64,000 nt of DNA. Source: PALSA-555 sp963821325. Lineage in GTDB: Bacteria; Actinomycetota; Acidimicrobiia; IMCC26256; PALSA-555. The notes below the pieces were generated by a model, which was not told the DNA's origin, did not search any database, and worked only from the letters and a program-made list of their open reading frames with translations. Shown here piece after piece: positions 8,366 to 16,826 of the stretch. Every line of letters begins with the position of its first letter. Positions within the stretch are counted from its first letter, which is position 1. The position numbers were made by a program, and so were the translations under genes. The stretch spans positions 1-64,000 of the forward strand of contig CAWGDC010000001.1 in the NCBI GenBank assembly GCA_963821325.1. The letters are read 5' to 3'.

Positions 8366-9388
8366 GTGGGAGGTCGCACCGTCGCTCACGTGCCGCTCTG
8401 GGAAGCCCAGCCCAGCGTCTGGGTCGTCGTGGCCGGCCTTGCTGCCGGCTACGCCATCGCCCTGTCCCGCCTCGGCCCGCGGCGCGCTGGCGGGCTACGA
8501 CCTGCGTCCCACCGTCAGATGCTCTGCTGGTACCTGGGCGTGCTGACGGTCTGGCTCGCGGTCGACGGTCCTGTCGACACGATCAGCGAACGCTCGATGC
8601 TCAGCGTCCACGTCATCCAGCACGCGATGTTGGGCGTGGTTGCCGCACCGCTATTGCTGCTCGGGACGCCGGCCTGGCTCGCTCGCTGGATCCTTCGCCC
8701 ACGCGCGCTGCTCCGAGCCGTCCAATGGCTCGCGCGCTTCCTGCCCGCCGTGATTTTCTACAACGTTGTCGTCGCGATCGCATACTGGCCCACGTTCGTT
8801 GACCTGACACTGCGCAACGAGCCGATCCACTTTCTTGAGCACGCGCTCATCTTGATCAGCTGCCTCATCGTCTGGCTTCCCGTCTTCAGCCCGCTCCCCG
8901 AAATCCCACGCCTTTCCAGTCTCATGCGCTGTGTCTTCATCTTCATGCTCTCGATTCTTCCGACAATCCCGGCCTCCTTCCTCACCTTCGGCAACCAACC
9001 CCTGTACCACTTCTACGAGCACGTCCCCCATCTCTGGGGCTTTAGCACCCTCGCTGACCAACGCCTCGCCGGAATCATCGTGAAGCTCGGCGTCGGACTC
9101 CTGCTCTGGTCGATGATCACCGCCATCTTCTTCCAATGGGCGGCAGAAGAGAACCAGAAGGAGATTCGCGCTGCGCCATCGACGCAGCAGCGACTCCGAC
9201 CAACCCACGCGCATCCCGGCAACCTCCCAGCATTCATAGATGCACCGCCCCCGGATCCAGACCTCGTCTCCCCGGCGCCCCCATCGCCGGTCCCAGAACG
9301 ACACGCCGCGACGGGCACTCGCGTCCACCCTCACCGCAAACGGGCCGGCGCCAACACCTCCGGGCAGCCAGACCCGCGTCTGGCCTGA
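8366..9388 (+). CDS. ctaG: CtaG-type cytochrome c oxidase assembly factor
   Basis: A polytopic membrane protein of about 340 residues of the caa3-type CtaG family (DUF1404/PF09678), which helps put copper into cytochrome oxidase. Typical segments are ERSMLSVHVIQHAMLGVVAA, LLLGTPAWLARW, FYNVVVAIAYWPTFVD, FLEHALILISCLIVWLPVF and PASFLTFGNQPLYHFYEH, with conserved His and Met residues that may bind copper. The last 85 residues are a Pro/Arg-rich cytoplasmic tail. GTG at 8366 is preferred because GGAGAGG lies nine bases upstream; the earlier GTG at 8306 is inside the operator. Cupredoxins, a cytochrome c and a Rieske protein nearby support a respiratory role. Confidence 0.85.
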   Translation: MGGRTVAHVPLWEAQPSVWVVVAGLAAGYAIALSRLGPRRAGGLRPASHRQMLCWYLGVLTVWLAVDGPVDTISERSMLSVHVIQHAMLGVVAAPLLLLGTPAWLARWILRPRALLRAVQWLARFLPAVIFYNVVVAIAYWPTFVDLTLRNEPIHFLEHALILISCLIVWLPVFSPLPEIPRLSSLMRCVFIFMLSILPTIPASFLTFGNQPLYHFYEHVPHLWGFSTLADQRLAGIIVKLGVGLLLWSMITAIFFQWAAEENQKEIRAAPSTQQRLRPTHAHPGNLPAFIDAPPPDPDLVSPAPPSPVPERHAATGTRVHPHRKRAGANTSGQPDPRLA

Positions 9389-9593
9389 GACTTCCCATCC
9401 CCTCGACCCTGGTTCGCCCCCAATTCGCCGACCCGCCTGCCACAGTTCACCAGGGCCCGAGGCCGCGGCAGTCCACGACCCGTATGCGGGGAACTCACGG
9501 CCTCCCCGCGACGACTATCCAGCAAAGACCGACGAGACCCCAGCGGTCGCGTTCCTCGCTGCGCGCCCGACCGACGATCGGAGACCGTGCCTC

Positions 9594-10001
9594 GTGCGCC
9601 GGGTTCCCCAACCTCGAGCCGGCAGGCCAACCGCCGGCCTCGCGGGCCTTGTGCTGTGCGGGGTCGTGCTCGCGACCGGGTGCGGCGGAGGCATGACCAA
9701 CAGCGCAACCTCACCCCTGCCAACGGGGCCCCAAGCCCACAACGCGACCCTGCTCGCCGGGCGTCAATTCTTCTCGACGAACTGTGCGTCGTGCCATGGG
9801 ATCGCAGGCCAAGGTGGACTCGGACCGAACTTTACTGGCGGCCGGCTCGTGCGTGATTTCCCGACAGCCCAGAACCAGATCGCCTTCGTGGCCACCGGAC
9901 GGGGCGCGATGCCGGGCTTTGCCACGGCACTGACCCCACAGCAGATCGCTGACGTGGTCGCCTACGAACGCCAAGTCCTGTCCGCTGAGTCGACACGATG
10001 A
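9594..10001 (+). CDS. Lipoprotein cytochrome c (single heme)
   Basis: A 135-residue c-type cytochrome. The N-terminus is basic, followed by GLVLCGVVLATGC, a lipobox with the lipidated Cys at residue 30. NCASCHG (Cys64, Cys67, His68) is the heme-binding motif, and GRGAMPGF offers Met106 as the sixth ligand. The end, LTPQQIADVVAYERQVL, is the usual C-terminal helix of class I cytochromes. It would sit on the outer face of the membrane and pass electrons to an oxidase. GTG at 9594, with GGAG about ten bases upstream, is chosen so that the signal is near the start; a longer upstream frame lacks coding character. Its stop lies just before the MauE/DoxX gene. Confidence 0.85.
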   Translation: MRRVPQPRAGRPTAGLAGLVLCGVVLATGCGGGMTNSATSPLPTGPQAHNATLLAGRQFFSTNCASCHGIAGQGGLGPNFTGGRLVRDFPTAQNQIAFVATGRGAMPGFATALTPQQIADVVAYERQVLSAESTR

Positions 10002-10071
10002 TGATAGCGACGAAGTCGACTCGCGGGAGCGCCGAGCGGACCCCCAGCCCGTCCGACAGTACGACGCGGTC

Positions 10072-10551
10072 CTGGACCGCGGCGAGACGCGGCGTCGCTG
10101 GGGTGTCATCGCCTGCACGGTCGCGCGCCTCGTCCTCGGCGGTGTCTGGGTGTGGGCCGGGTTGGCGAAAATGGCCGACCCGGACGCGGCGATCCGCGCG
10201 ACCCGCGCCTATCAGATCCTGCCCGAGGTGCTCGTAAAGCCCGTCGCGTGGGGTCTTCCCGTCATCGAGATCGCGCTCGGCGTCCTGCTCATCGTGGGAT
10301 TGGCGACCCGGGCGGCGGCGGCGTGCTCCGCCATCTTCTTGCTGGCATACATCGCCGGGATCGCCTCGGTGTGGGCTCGGGGCCTCCAGATCGACTGCGG
10401 CTGCTTCGGCGGCGGCGGATTCTCCCCACACGTTCACACCTGGCAGTACCTCTCCGAGATCCTTCGTGACGCGTTGCTCGTCGGTCTGGCGGCGCTGATC
10501 ACGTTCGGCCCGAACAGCGTCTACGCCCTCGACAACTGGAACGACCGCTGA
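10072..10551 (+). CDS. MauE/DoxX-family redox-associated membrane protein
   Basis: A four-helix membrane protein: GVIACTVARLVLGGVWVWAG, WGLPVIEIALGVLLIVGLAT, CSAIFLLAYIAGIASVWA and the last helix near LLVGLAALITF. IDCGCFGG between helices is the Cys-x-Cys motif typical of the MauE branch, which hands reducing power across the membrane to DsbA-like partners. The start is unclear: the nearest GTG (10150) would cut the first helix, and the frame is open back past 10000 with no ATG or GTG. I give a CTG at 10072; a small indel near an ATG at 9998 is the other explanation. It overlaps the next gene by one base (TGATG), so the two are coupled. Confidence 0.75.
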   Translation: MDRGETRRRWGVIACTVARLVLGGVWVWAGLAKMADPDAAIRATRAYQILPEVLVKPVAWGLPVIEIALGVLLIVGLATRAAAACSAIFLLAYIAGIASVWARGLQIDCGCFGGGGFSPHVHTWQYLSEILRDALLVGLAALITFGPNSVYALDNWNDR

Positions 10552-11394
10552 TGCCCAAAAAAAAGGCGTTCAAGCTCCCTTCGACCCCGTCAGCTCGTCC
10601 CCGCGTTCAGGCCGGCGCCCCGCGCCCGCGGCCGCAATCCCGACCACCTTCCAAGAGCCTTCGCCGCCGTGGCTGGCGGCATCGCAGCCGCGCCTGGCAG
10701 TGGGCCCTGATCCTCGGCGTGGTCGTCGTTGGCGGCATCGTGGGCGTCGCGATCCAGGCCAGCCGATCCCCCACCGAGAACACGCCAGTCATCACACCGA
10801 AAGGGCCGATGGGACCCAACGGCTCGGTGATCGTCGGGCAACCCACGGCCACCGTCCTCGTCGAAGAATACGGCGACTTCCAGTGCCCCATCTGCAAAGC
10901 GTTCCACGACAGCGTCGAACCGACGATCCAGAACCTCCTGAACGCCGGCACCATCCGGTTCGCGTTTCACCCGCTCAACGTCATCGATACACATTCTCCT
11001 GGCAGCACCGAATCGCTGCGGGCCGCCAGCGCGTCTGATCTGCGCGAATGACGCAGGCCAGTTCTCGAACTACTACAACCTCCTCTACGACAAACAAGGT
11101 CCGAGCGAGAACTCTGGCTACCTGACCGACGCGAGACTCGTCTCCTTCGGCCGCCAAGCAGCGATCACAGGCCCGGCCTTCAACGTGTTTCAACGGTGTG
11201 TGACGAACCACACCTATGAGGGCTATGTGCTCAAGTACGCCGACAAGGCCAGCCAGCCACCCGCCAACGTCACAGGCACTCCGACGTTCTTCATCAACGG
11301 CAAGCCGATCGACAACAACAGCCTTCTCAACGCGTCGGGCACGGGCTTCGACCCCGCGAGGTTCAGCGCGGCCGTCGCCCAAGCCCGCTCCTGA
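10551..11394 (+). pseudogene. DsbA-family thiol oxidoreductase, frameshifted
   Basis: The ATG at 10551 overlaps the MauE stop as TGATG. The first frame gives a Lys/Arg/Pro-rich cytoplasmic start, one membrane helix (WALILGVVVVGGIVGVAI) and the thioredoxin-fold start VEEYGDFQCPICKAFHD with the CPIC active site. Near 11031 the frame breaks after SLRAASA; the next frame continues RLICANDAGQFSNYYNLLYD, then VTGTPTFFINGKPI with the cis-Pro loop (TPTF) and the C-terminal helix to 11394. Repaired, it would have about 280 residues, normal for actinobacterial membrane-anchored DsbA proteins. They introduce disulfides in exported proteins and pair with MauE-type membrane partners. A single indel separates the halves. 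Confidence 0.8.
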
Positions 11395-11427
11395 ATCCAG
11401 ACGGGCGACAGCATCACCACCAGGAGT

Positions 11428-13095
11428 TCAACGGGCGTTATCGAAGAGCAGGTAGCGGCCGGGCCCGGGAACGAGGAGCGAGAACGTCTGGTCGTAGCGA
11501 TGGGAGGTGTCCGTGATGAGCCGGGTCCCGAGGTAGGTGAGGTCGCGCACCTGGCCTTGTGCTCGCACGCCGAGCTGGGGTCCTGCCTGGGATCCCGTCC
11601 GAACGACCAGCACGGTGAGGCGTGAGAGGCGGTACTGGGCAACGGTGACCAGTCCGGTCTGCCGGGCGTCGTTGATGTTGGTCACGAGGCGGTGCAACCA
11701 CGGACCGGCTGCGACGTGTGCGGCGGCGGCGACGTCCTCGTGTTGGACTGCTGTCGACGCCTCGATCAGGTCGGCTTCGACGCTGCCCGCCAGGTGTTGC
11801 GCCGTCGCTTGATCCATTCGCAGCGAGATGCTTTGGAGACTCGAATCAAGCGTGACCGCGACCCGTTGGGCGTGGGGCAACGCCACATCGGCGGTCGAGG
11901 ATCCGCTACTGGGAACACTGAGCGCGGCGCTGTGTGCTGGGGCAGGGATCCCGGCGGCGACCAGCACACCGATGGCGGCCGCCACGCCCGCCACGCTCAG
12001 GAGGGTTCGCCGCACGACAAGCGCTGGTCGACTTGATGGGTCGGCTCGGTTGCCAGCCAGCGACAGGAGCCAGCGGCGGAGCTGGTCCGTTTGTGATCCG
12101 ACGGTGGGCATCACGTGCTCGAGCACTGGTCGCAGCGCACACCACAGTGCGAGTCCACCCAGCAGCGCGACCTTCGTGCCGAACTCGGTGTGCTGTGTCG
12201 CAGCCAGCGCGGCGGCAACAAACGCGATCCCAGCACCAAAGACGATGCGCGCCACTCGGCCGCGGGGCGCGGTATGAGGATCGGTGATCATGAAGAACAT
12301 GAAGACCAGCACCTCGGGAGAGGTCACAAGCACCCACCAGTAGAGATCCCCAGAGATGGGGCCGAGATGCCACTGGGCGGTCATGGCATGTCCGCGGGCG
12401 GCAACGACAGCCGTGCACGCCACGAACGTGACCCAAAAGGCGATCGTCATGCCCACCATGTGGACTCGCGCGGCGAGTATCAGCCCACCCGCGACGATCA
12501 ACACCAGCGCCACGATCAGGGCGGGGCCCATTGGCGCCCACCAGAAGTCGAGCGGATCGGCACGAGCCGAGCCGAGGACCAAGAAGCACACCAGCAACCC
12601 GAGGTTGGAGGGATTGAAGAGTGGCTGCCCGCGCGAGCGGTCCCGGAGCCAATACTTGGAAAGCAACGCCAACGCGGCGGTCCCGGCGAAGATCCACGCC
12701 CCGTGCAGACTCCACCATTGGCCGTGCACCGTGCCGGGCACTCGCAGGATGAACGCGACGCCGCTGCCGGTCAGCAAGGCACTCGCCGGCCAGGCGAGCA
12801 TGCGCTGTCGCCACCAGACGATCGCAATCTCCAGCAACGCGCAGGTGCCCATCGCCACGAGGATCTGAGCGATCGAGAGCTGAAAGCCGAACGACGCTTG
12901 TCCGAAGGCCTGCAGGGACAGGATGATGGCGGCGACCTGCAGGCGCGGATCCCGCCACGAGGGAAGTATCACCGGATACCGCCGTCCACCGACGCAGATC
13001 GATCGCTGGGTCGCCCCGGCCGGCCACGCAGTGCTGTGGGTCTCCATGCGAGCTCGCTCTACCAAGAAGTCACGCGAGTCAACTGAGCCGAACAT
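11428..13095 (-). CDS. RnfD/NqrB-like membrane protein with a C-terminal extracellular domain
   Basis: A protein of about 555 residues. Its first 330 residues form around nine membrane helices, with SALLTGSGVAFILRVPG, GQPLFNPSNLGLLVCFLVLG, DPLDFWWAPMGPALIVAL and VLVFMFFMITDPHTAPRGR, which resemble the RnfD/NqrB family of electron-transport subunits. The flavinylated SGAT motif of classical RnfD is not seen. After another helix near residue 400 comes an exported domain of about 170 residues (LPHAQRVAVTLDS to the end) that I do not recognise. ATG at 13095 has GGAG twelve bases upstream; ATG at 13047 is equally possible. It follows the Rieske gene on the same strand, suggesting a shared electron-transfer role (inference). 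Confidence 0.65.
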   Translation of the reverse strand: MFGSVDSRDFLVERARMETHSTAWPAGATQRSICVGGRRYPVILPSWRDPRLQVAAIILSLQAFGQASFGFQLSIAQILVAMGTCALLEIAIVWWRQRMLAWPASALLTGSGVAFILRVPGTVHGQWWSLHGAWIFAGTAALALLSKYWLRDRSRGQPLFNPSNLGLLVCFLVLGSARADPLDFWWAPMGPALIVALVLIVAGGLILAARVHMVGMTIAFWVTFVACTAVVAARGHAMTAQWHLGPISGDLYWWVLVTSPEVLVFMFFMITDPHTAPRGRVARIVFGAGIAFVAAALAATQHTEFGTKVALLGGLALWCALRPVLEHVMPTVGSQTDQLRRWLLSLAGNRADPSSRPALVVRRTLLSVAGVAAAIGVLVAAGIPAPAHSAALSVPSSGSSTADVALPHAQRVAVTLDSSLQSISLRMDQATAQHLAGSVEADLIEASTAVQHEDVAAAAHVAAGPWLHRLVTNINDARQTGLVTVAQYRLSRLTVLVVRTGSQAGPQLGVRAQGQVRDLTYLGTRLITDTSHRYDQTFSLLVPGPGRYLLFDNAR

Positions 13096-13207
13096 AACGT
13101 CGGAAGACTCCCGATCCGAAAGCAACGCCGGTGACTCGCAGTCTTCGAAACCGCGAGTGACCCCGCTCGTATCGCTGGCGAAGCTGTGGCCGAGACGGTC
13201 GTCAGCG

Positions 13208-14062
13208 CTACACGCAGAGGGCACCCTCGGCCGCTTGGCCTGTCGTGTCCGTGCCGATCGGCGGTCCGAGGACGATGGTGCCCGTGTCTACCGTCATGGT
13301 CCCGCCCGAGAGGGTCCAGGGGAATCGGTCCATGCCTCGGGGCGCGGGGCCGCCTCGCTTCTCACCAACTCGGTTGTACTTCGAGCCGTGGCAGGGGCAC
13401 TCGAACCACTGGGAGGTCTGGCACCACGGCACCCGGCACCCGAGATGCGGGCACCGCTGGTACAGAGCCACGTACCCCTGTTGCAGGCCGGCCAGGATGA
13501 CCGGCGCGTATACCTTCTTGGCCTTCGGCAGCGCGCCCTTCGGGTATGGCTGCACGTACGTCTTCGCGGTGGCGTTGTAGTACGGCTGCTTCGTGGCGAT
13601 CGCGGCGTCGATGTCTGCTTTGCTGCCGATGGTGATCTTGCCGCCAAAGCCGCTCGCGCTCGATAAGTTCGGCCACAAGAAGCCGACGGCGGCGGCCCCG
13701 AAGGCACTCAGGCCAAGCGCGATGCCGGCCAGGATCCCCCGGTTGAAGAACTGGCGCCGGGTGATCCCCAGCTCCTCGTCGCTGACCGGCTCGTAGCGGG
13801 TCACGCTCCTCGGACCGGCGGGAACCGGGACGCTCAGGCCGCCTTCGATGGCCCGCCGAGCCGCGGCCGGGCGCTCAGGCCGATCCTCAGGGGCGCTCGG
13901 CTCCGACGCGGCGGGGCCGGGCTCCGCCGGCGTGGGTCGCGGATCGGACGAATTCGCCCGGCGGGTCTCAGCGCTGGGCGGCCCGGCGTCGCGTCGGCGG
14001 GTGGCGACGACGAACACCAAGGCCAACCCGCCCAGCACAACAAGGCCAACGACGAGGACCAT
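13208..14062 (-). CDS. Rieske 2Fe-2S protein, QcrA-like
   Basis: A 284-residue membrane-anchored Rieske protein. An N-terminal helix (VVGLVVLGGLALVFVVA), a Pro/Glu-rich linker and a second helix (GILAGIALGLSAFGAAAVGF, about 109-128) precede the exported domain. The cluster motifs are RCPHLGC with C204 and H206 and FECPCHGSKYN with C222 and H225; C209 and C224 would form the stabilising disulfide. GPAPRGMDRFPW follows, as in QcrA subunits of menaquinol-cytochrome c reductases. No cytochrome b gene is beside it, so it either joins a complex encoded elsewhere or works with the RnfD-like protein downstream. AGGAGGG eight bases before the ATG fixes the start. A TTGTA-type operator lies 47 bp upstream. 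Confidence 0.88.
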   Translation of the reverse strand: MVLVVGLVVLGGLALVFVVATRRRDAGPPSAETRRANSSDPRPTPAEPGPAASEPSAPEDRPERPAAARRAIEGGLSVPVPAGPRSVTRYEPVSDEELGITRRQFFNRGILAGIALGLSAFGAAAVGFLWPNLSSASGFGGKITIGSKADIDAAIATKQPYYNATAKTYVQPYPKGALPKAKKVYAPVILAGLQQGYVALYQRCPHLGCRVPWCQTSQWFECPCHGSKYNRVGEKRGGPAPRGMDRFPWTLSGGTMTVDTGTIVLGPPIGTDTTGQAAEGALCV

Positions 14063-14107
14063 GTCCGCCCTCCTGACTCGGCGAACAGCGCGACCGCGAT
14101 CGCTTTA

Positions 14108-14136
14108 ATTGTATTATGCAATAGATGTAGCAGCCA
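14108..14136 (-). promoter_or_regulatory. Rieske promoter with TTGTA-N3-TGCAA operator
   Basis: TTGTA-TTA-TGCAA at 14109-14121 differs from the repeat at 2715 by one half-site base. On the minus strand TACAAT (14108-14113) is a good -10 hexamer, with TGGCTG seventeen bases upstream as a weak -35. It is 46 bases from the Rieske ATG. Confidence 0.5.
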
Positions 14137-14314
14137 CCCATTTCGCCCGGGGTGGGCCCCCAGCTGGCATCATTGCGATGCGGTGCCCGCTTGCTCGCCC
14201 GCTCGGGCGCTGAAGGAAAGTCGACGGGTGTCGTCGTCGCAGGCGCAACCATCGGCGCCGGGACCCCAGCGCCCGTCTCCCGCTGCTGCCGTCGCCGACT
14301 CTTGCCCGTATCAA

Positions 14315-14343
14315 TTGTACTACTACACTTGATGCTATATACA
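14315..14343 (+). promoter_or_regulatory. sod promoter with TTGTA-N4-TACAC repeat
   Basis: TTGTAC (14315-14320) and TATACA (14338-14343) are spaced 17 bp and could be -35 and -10 for the superoxide dismutase gene. TTGTA-CTAC-TACAC (14315-14328) over the -35 is an imperfect relative of the cluster's operator, with a four-base spacer instead of three. Confidence 0.45.
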
Positions 14344-14419
14344 GCGAATGCCCGGGACGCAAGCGCGCAGAGCCCGCGCTGCGGCCACCTGGGAACCTCG
14401 ACCGAACAGAAGGAGGATC

Positions 14420-15034
14420 ATGCCGAACTATCAGTTGCCCGACCTCACGTACCACTACGCCGCCCTCGAGCCCTACGTGTCGGGGCGAATCATGGAGCTG
14501 CACCACGACAAGCACCACAAGGCGTACGTCGATGGAGCGAACCGGGTGCTCGAACGCTTAGCTGAAGCGCGTACGACGGGTGAGTTCGACTCGATCAACC
14601 AGCTAGAGAAGAGCCTCGCATTTCACCTCTCCGGTCACGTCCTCCACTCGCTGTTCTGGCGCAATCTGTCTCCACACGGCGGTGACAAGCCGGCCGGCGA
14701 CCTCGCGGCAGCCGTCGATGAGCACCTCGGGTCCTATGACCAGTTCCGAGCACAATTCAGCGAAGCGGCGAACAGCATGCAGGGCTCGGGTTGGGCCGCA
14801 CTGTCATGGGATCCCCTCGGCGCCCAGCTGATCATCGAGCAGGTCTACGACCACCAAGGCAACGTCGGTCAAGGCGGCCCGCCGTTGTTGGTCCTCGACA
14901 TGTGGGAACACGCCTTCTACCTCCAATATGAGAACCGCAAGCAAGACTGGACTGACGCGTTCTGGCACCTCGTCAACTGGGAAGACGTCGAAGCGCAATT
15001 CGCCAAGGCCCGCAGCATCGATCTCGCGCTTTGA
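14420..15034 (+). CDS. sod: Superoxide dismutase, Fe/Mn type
   Basis: A 204-residue cytoplasmic Fe/Mn superoxide dismutase, which converts superoxide to hydrogen peroxide and oxygen. Metal ligands by alignment are His28 (MELHHDKHHKAYVDGAN), His76 (GHVLHSLFWRNLSP), Asp160 and His164 (LDMWEHAFYLQYENRKQDW). GSGWAALSWDP is the usual active-site segment before them. Length is typical. ATG at 14420 has AGGAGG at the right distance. The metal (Fe or Mn) cannot be told from sequence alone. The promoter carries a TTGTA-type repeat shared with redox genes to the left, so it probably belongs to the same stress response (inference). Confidence 0.95.
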   Translation: MPNYQLPDLTYHYAALEPYVSGRIMELHHDKHHKAYVDGANRVLERLAEARTTGEFDSINQLEKSLAFHLSGHVLHSLFWRNLSPHGGDKPAGDLAAAVDEHLGSYDQFRAQFSEAANSMQGSGWAALSWDPLGAQLIIEQVYDHQGNVGQGGPPLLVLDMWEHAFYLQYENRKQDWTDAFWHLVNWEDVEAQFAKARSIDLAL

Positions 15035-15068
15035 TGAAGCGGTACCTCCGAACCAGGCGACCGGGCGG

Positions 15069-15859
15069 TCACATCGTGTACCGGAGGTTGCGCGCGGCTC
15101 GGTCGCCGAGCTCGGGATCCCCGGTCCAGCGGACCGTCCCGGCGTCGATGGGATCCTGCGGGTCGATGCGTCCGCAGGCCAGCTGCACGAAGGTGAGCGA
15201 GTCGGTCGTCAGCTCAGCGTCGGCTCGGTTCACGTGCTCGACGACCTTGGCCCGGCCGTCGACGGCGACCGCGAGGGTCGCGGTGGACGGGACCGGTCAG
15301 GTGGAAGACGATGCTGTGGCCATCAGGCAGGCCGACCTTCTTGCCCACGATGTAGCCGAGGGCGCCTTCGACCTCGTCGACCGCGAGCTCGCCTCGGCGC
15401 CCCCCGTCCTCGGTGGGGCGTCCCAGGGGGACGGTGATGTCTCGCTCGTGGACCCAGAAGTCGAAGACCCGGATCGTCATGAACTGCCCGTAGGTCGCGC
15501 GCGCCGACGGGGGTCCAGGACGGCCGCTCGAGGTCGTCCGCGGTGAGGCGGGCCAGGTTCTGGCGACGCTCGTCGAAGACCCGGCGGACCCGGGCCGTGA
15601 ACGCGTCCGGGTCGAGGGATGCCGTGTCCTTGGTGAAGGCGCCGACCTGACCGAACGGGGGCGGCGTGGTGGCGTCCTCCGGGAGCCAGCCGACGAGCAT
15701 GTCGTCGATGGCCGCGAGATGGACGATCACGTCGCGGACGGTCCAGTCGGGGCACAGGGACTGGACCTGCCAGTCATCGGGCGCCATGGTCTGGCACAGC
15801 TCCTCGATGGCCCGGTAGGACTCGTCGAGCTCGTCCCGGATCGTGGTCAGGTCGGTCAC
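15069..15859 (-). pseudogene. MDMPI-family mycothiol-dependent enzyme, frameshifted
   Basis: GTG at 15859 begins a four-helix DinB-like domain: RAIEELCQTMAPDDWQVQSL then CPDWTVRDVIVHLAAIDDML, with the His of VIVHLAA and a later VFDFWVHERDI expected to bind the catalytic metal. Frame changes near 15490 and 15295 split it; the last frame reads TATLAVAVDGRAKVVEHV, then ADAELTTDSLTFVQLACGRI and ends LGDRAARNLRYTM at 15069. The three parts give a normal maleylpyruvate-isomerase-type (MDMPI/TIGR03083) protein of about 260 residues. This family uses mycothiol as cofactor. The gene start overlaps the stop of the DsbA-like gene upstream by four bases (GTGA), so they form an operon with related chemistry. 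Confidence 0.75.
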
Positions 15860-16521
15860 GGTGTCTCCTTCTGGACCGTGATCCAGTCGCGCGCCTCGAG
15901 GTACGGGCGGAACACGGTCGCGATCTCCCGGAGGTCCGCCGGCCGTTTCGGCTGCTGCAGCTCGTAGAGGTGCGGAAACTCGAGCCAGCCGGTCACGAGC
16001 TCCCAGAGGCGGACCGCGTCCGGACCGGTCGGCGGGTCGATCAGGACCGGACCGAACATCGCCCGGTCATCCGCGAAGACGAGCGTGGGCACGCCCCAGC
16101 CGCCGAGCGCGGTCACCCGGTCGTGATCGGCCTTGACCTCGTCGCTCGTGCTCGGGTCCTCGATGGCCTCCGCGACTAGGGAAGGGTCGAGTCCGAGGTC
16201 GGCGACCAGCGCCTCCGCCACCTCCCGCCGGTGGGGCTTCAGGCCCTCGAGGTGCAGGGCGGTGCCGGCCCGCAGGTACCAGGCGTCCAGGACGTCGGGA
16301 TCGATGCGCCGGAGCCGAGCGCCGATCCGCATCATCGACCACCCGTACGACCACTCCCGTTCCCAGGGGTGCTTCTTCCCCTCGGCTCGGTTGATCTCCT
16401 CCAGGCTGAAGAACCGCCAGCCAAGGTTCAGGCCGAGTTGATCGCGGACGTCGCGAATCCACAGCGAAGTCTGGTAGGCCCATGGACACATCGGATCGAA
16501 GTGGAAGTCCACGGCATCCAT
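15856..16521 (-). CDS. DsbA-like thioredoxin-fold protein, mycothiol nitroreductase type
   Basis: A protein of about 221 residues beginning DAVDFHFDPMCPWAYQTSLW. It resembles the DsbA-like mycothiol-dependent reductases related to Rv2466c, whose active site reads CPWC; here the second Cys is Ala, leaving a single Cys. Later WGVPTLVFADDRAMFGPVL holds the cis-Pro (GVPT). A helical insert with two Trp-rich segments separates them, as in the family. ATG at 16521 is chosen as closest to the fold, with TACGTT nine bases upstream as a possible -10 (leaderless); ATG at 16548 is an alternative. Its stop overlaps the start of the MDMPI gene by four bases, tying both to mycothiol chemistry. Confidence 0.8.
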   Translation of the reverse strand: MDAVDFHFDPMCPWAYQTSLWIRDVRDQLGLNLGWRFFSLEEINRAEGKKHPWEREWSYGWSMMRIGARLRRIDPDVLDAWYLRAGTALHLEGLKPHRREVAEALVADLGLDPSLVAEAIEDPSTSDEVKADHDRVTALGGWGVPTLVFADDRAMFGPVLIDPPTGPDAVRLWELVTGWLEFPHLYELQQPKRPADLREIATVFRPYLEARDWITVQKETP

Positions 16522-16826
16522 CGAAGGCACAACGTAGCGGACCGGCATCGGTACACGCTCACGACGGCGACAATCGACGGCGCCCGGGGCGGGGTCACGA
16601 CTTCCCAACCGCGTACGCGTAGGCATGTTGACCAATGTTGCAAGGATCTGGATGCCCTCCGGGGTTTCATTGAGATCGTCCAGCCTGCAGTCCAAAACAG
16701 GGCCGGCGCTGACCTAACTAATAGGAGTCCCCAATCCCCTGCAAGGGGGGATGGAACCGTAGGCACGAGGCGCTTCAGTGGGATCGGATGAGCGACGAGC
16801 TGCAGCGGTAGATCGATTCCAGAGGG

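Larger units (their letters stand above)
14063..14419. other. Divergent promoter region between Rieske and sod genes
   Basis: No gene is seen in these 357 bases. They contain two AT-rich promoter patches (14109-14121 and 14315-14343, listed separately) separated by about 190 bp of GC-rich DNA without recognisable structure. Confidence 0.5.
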
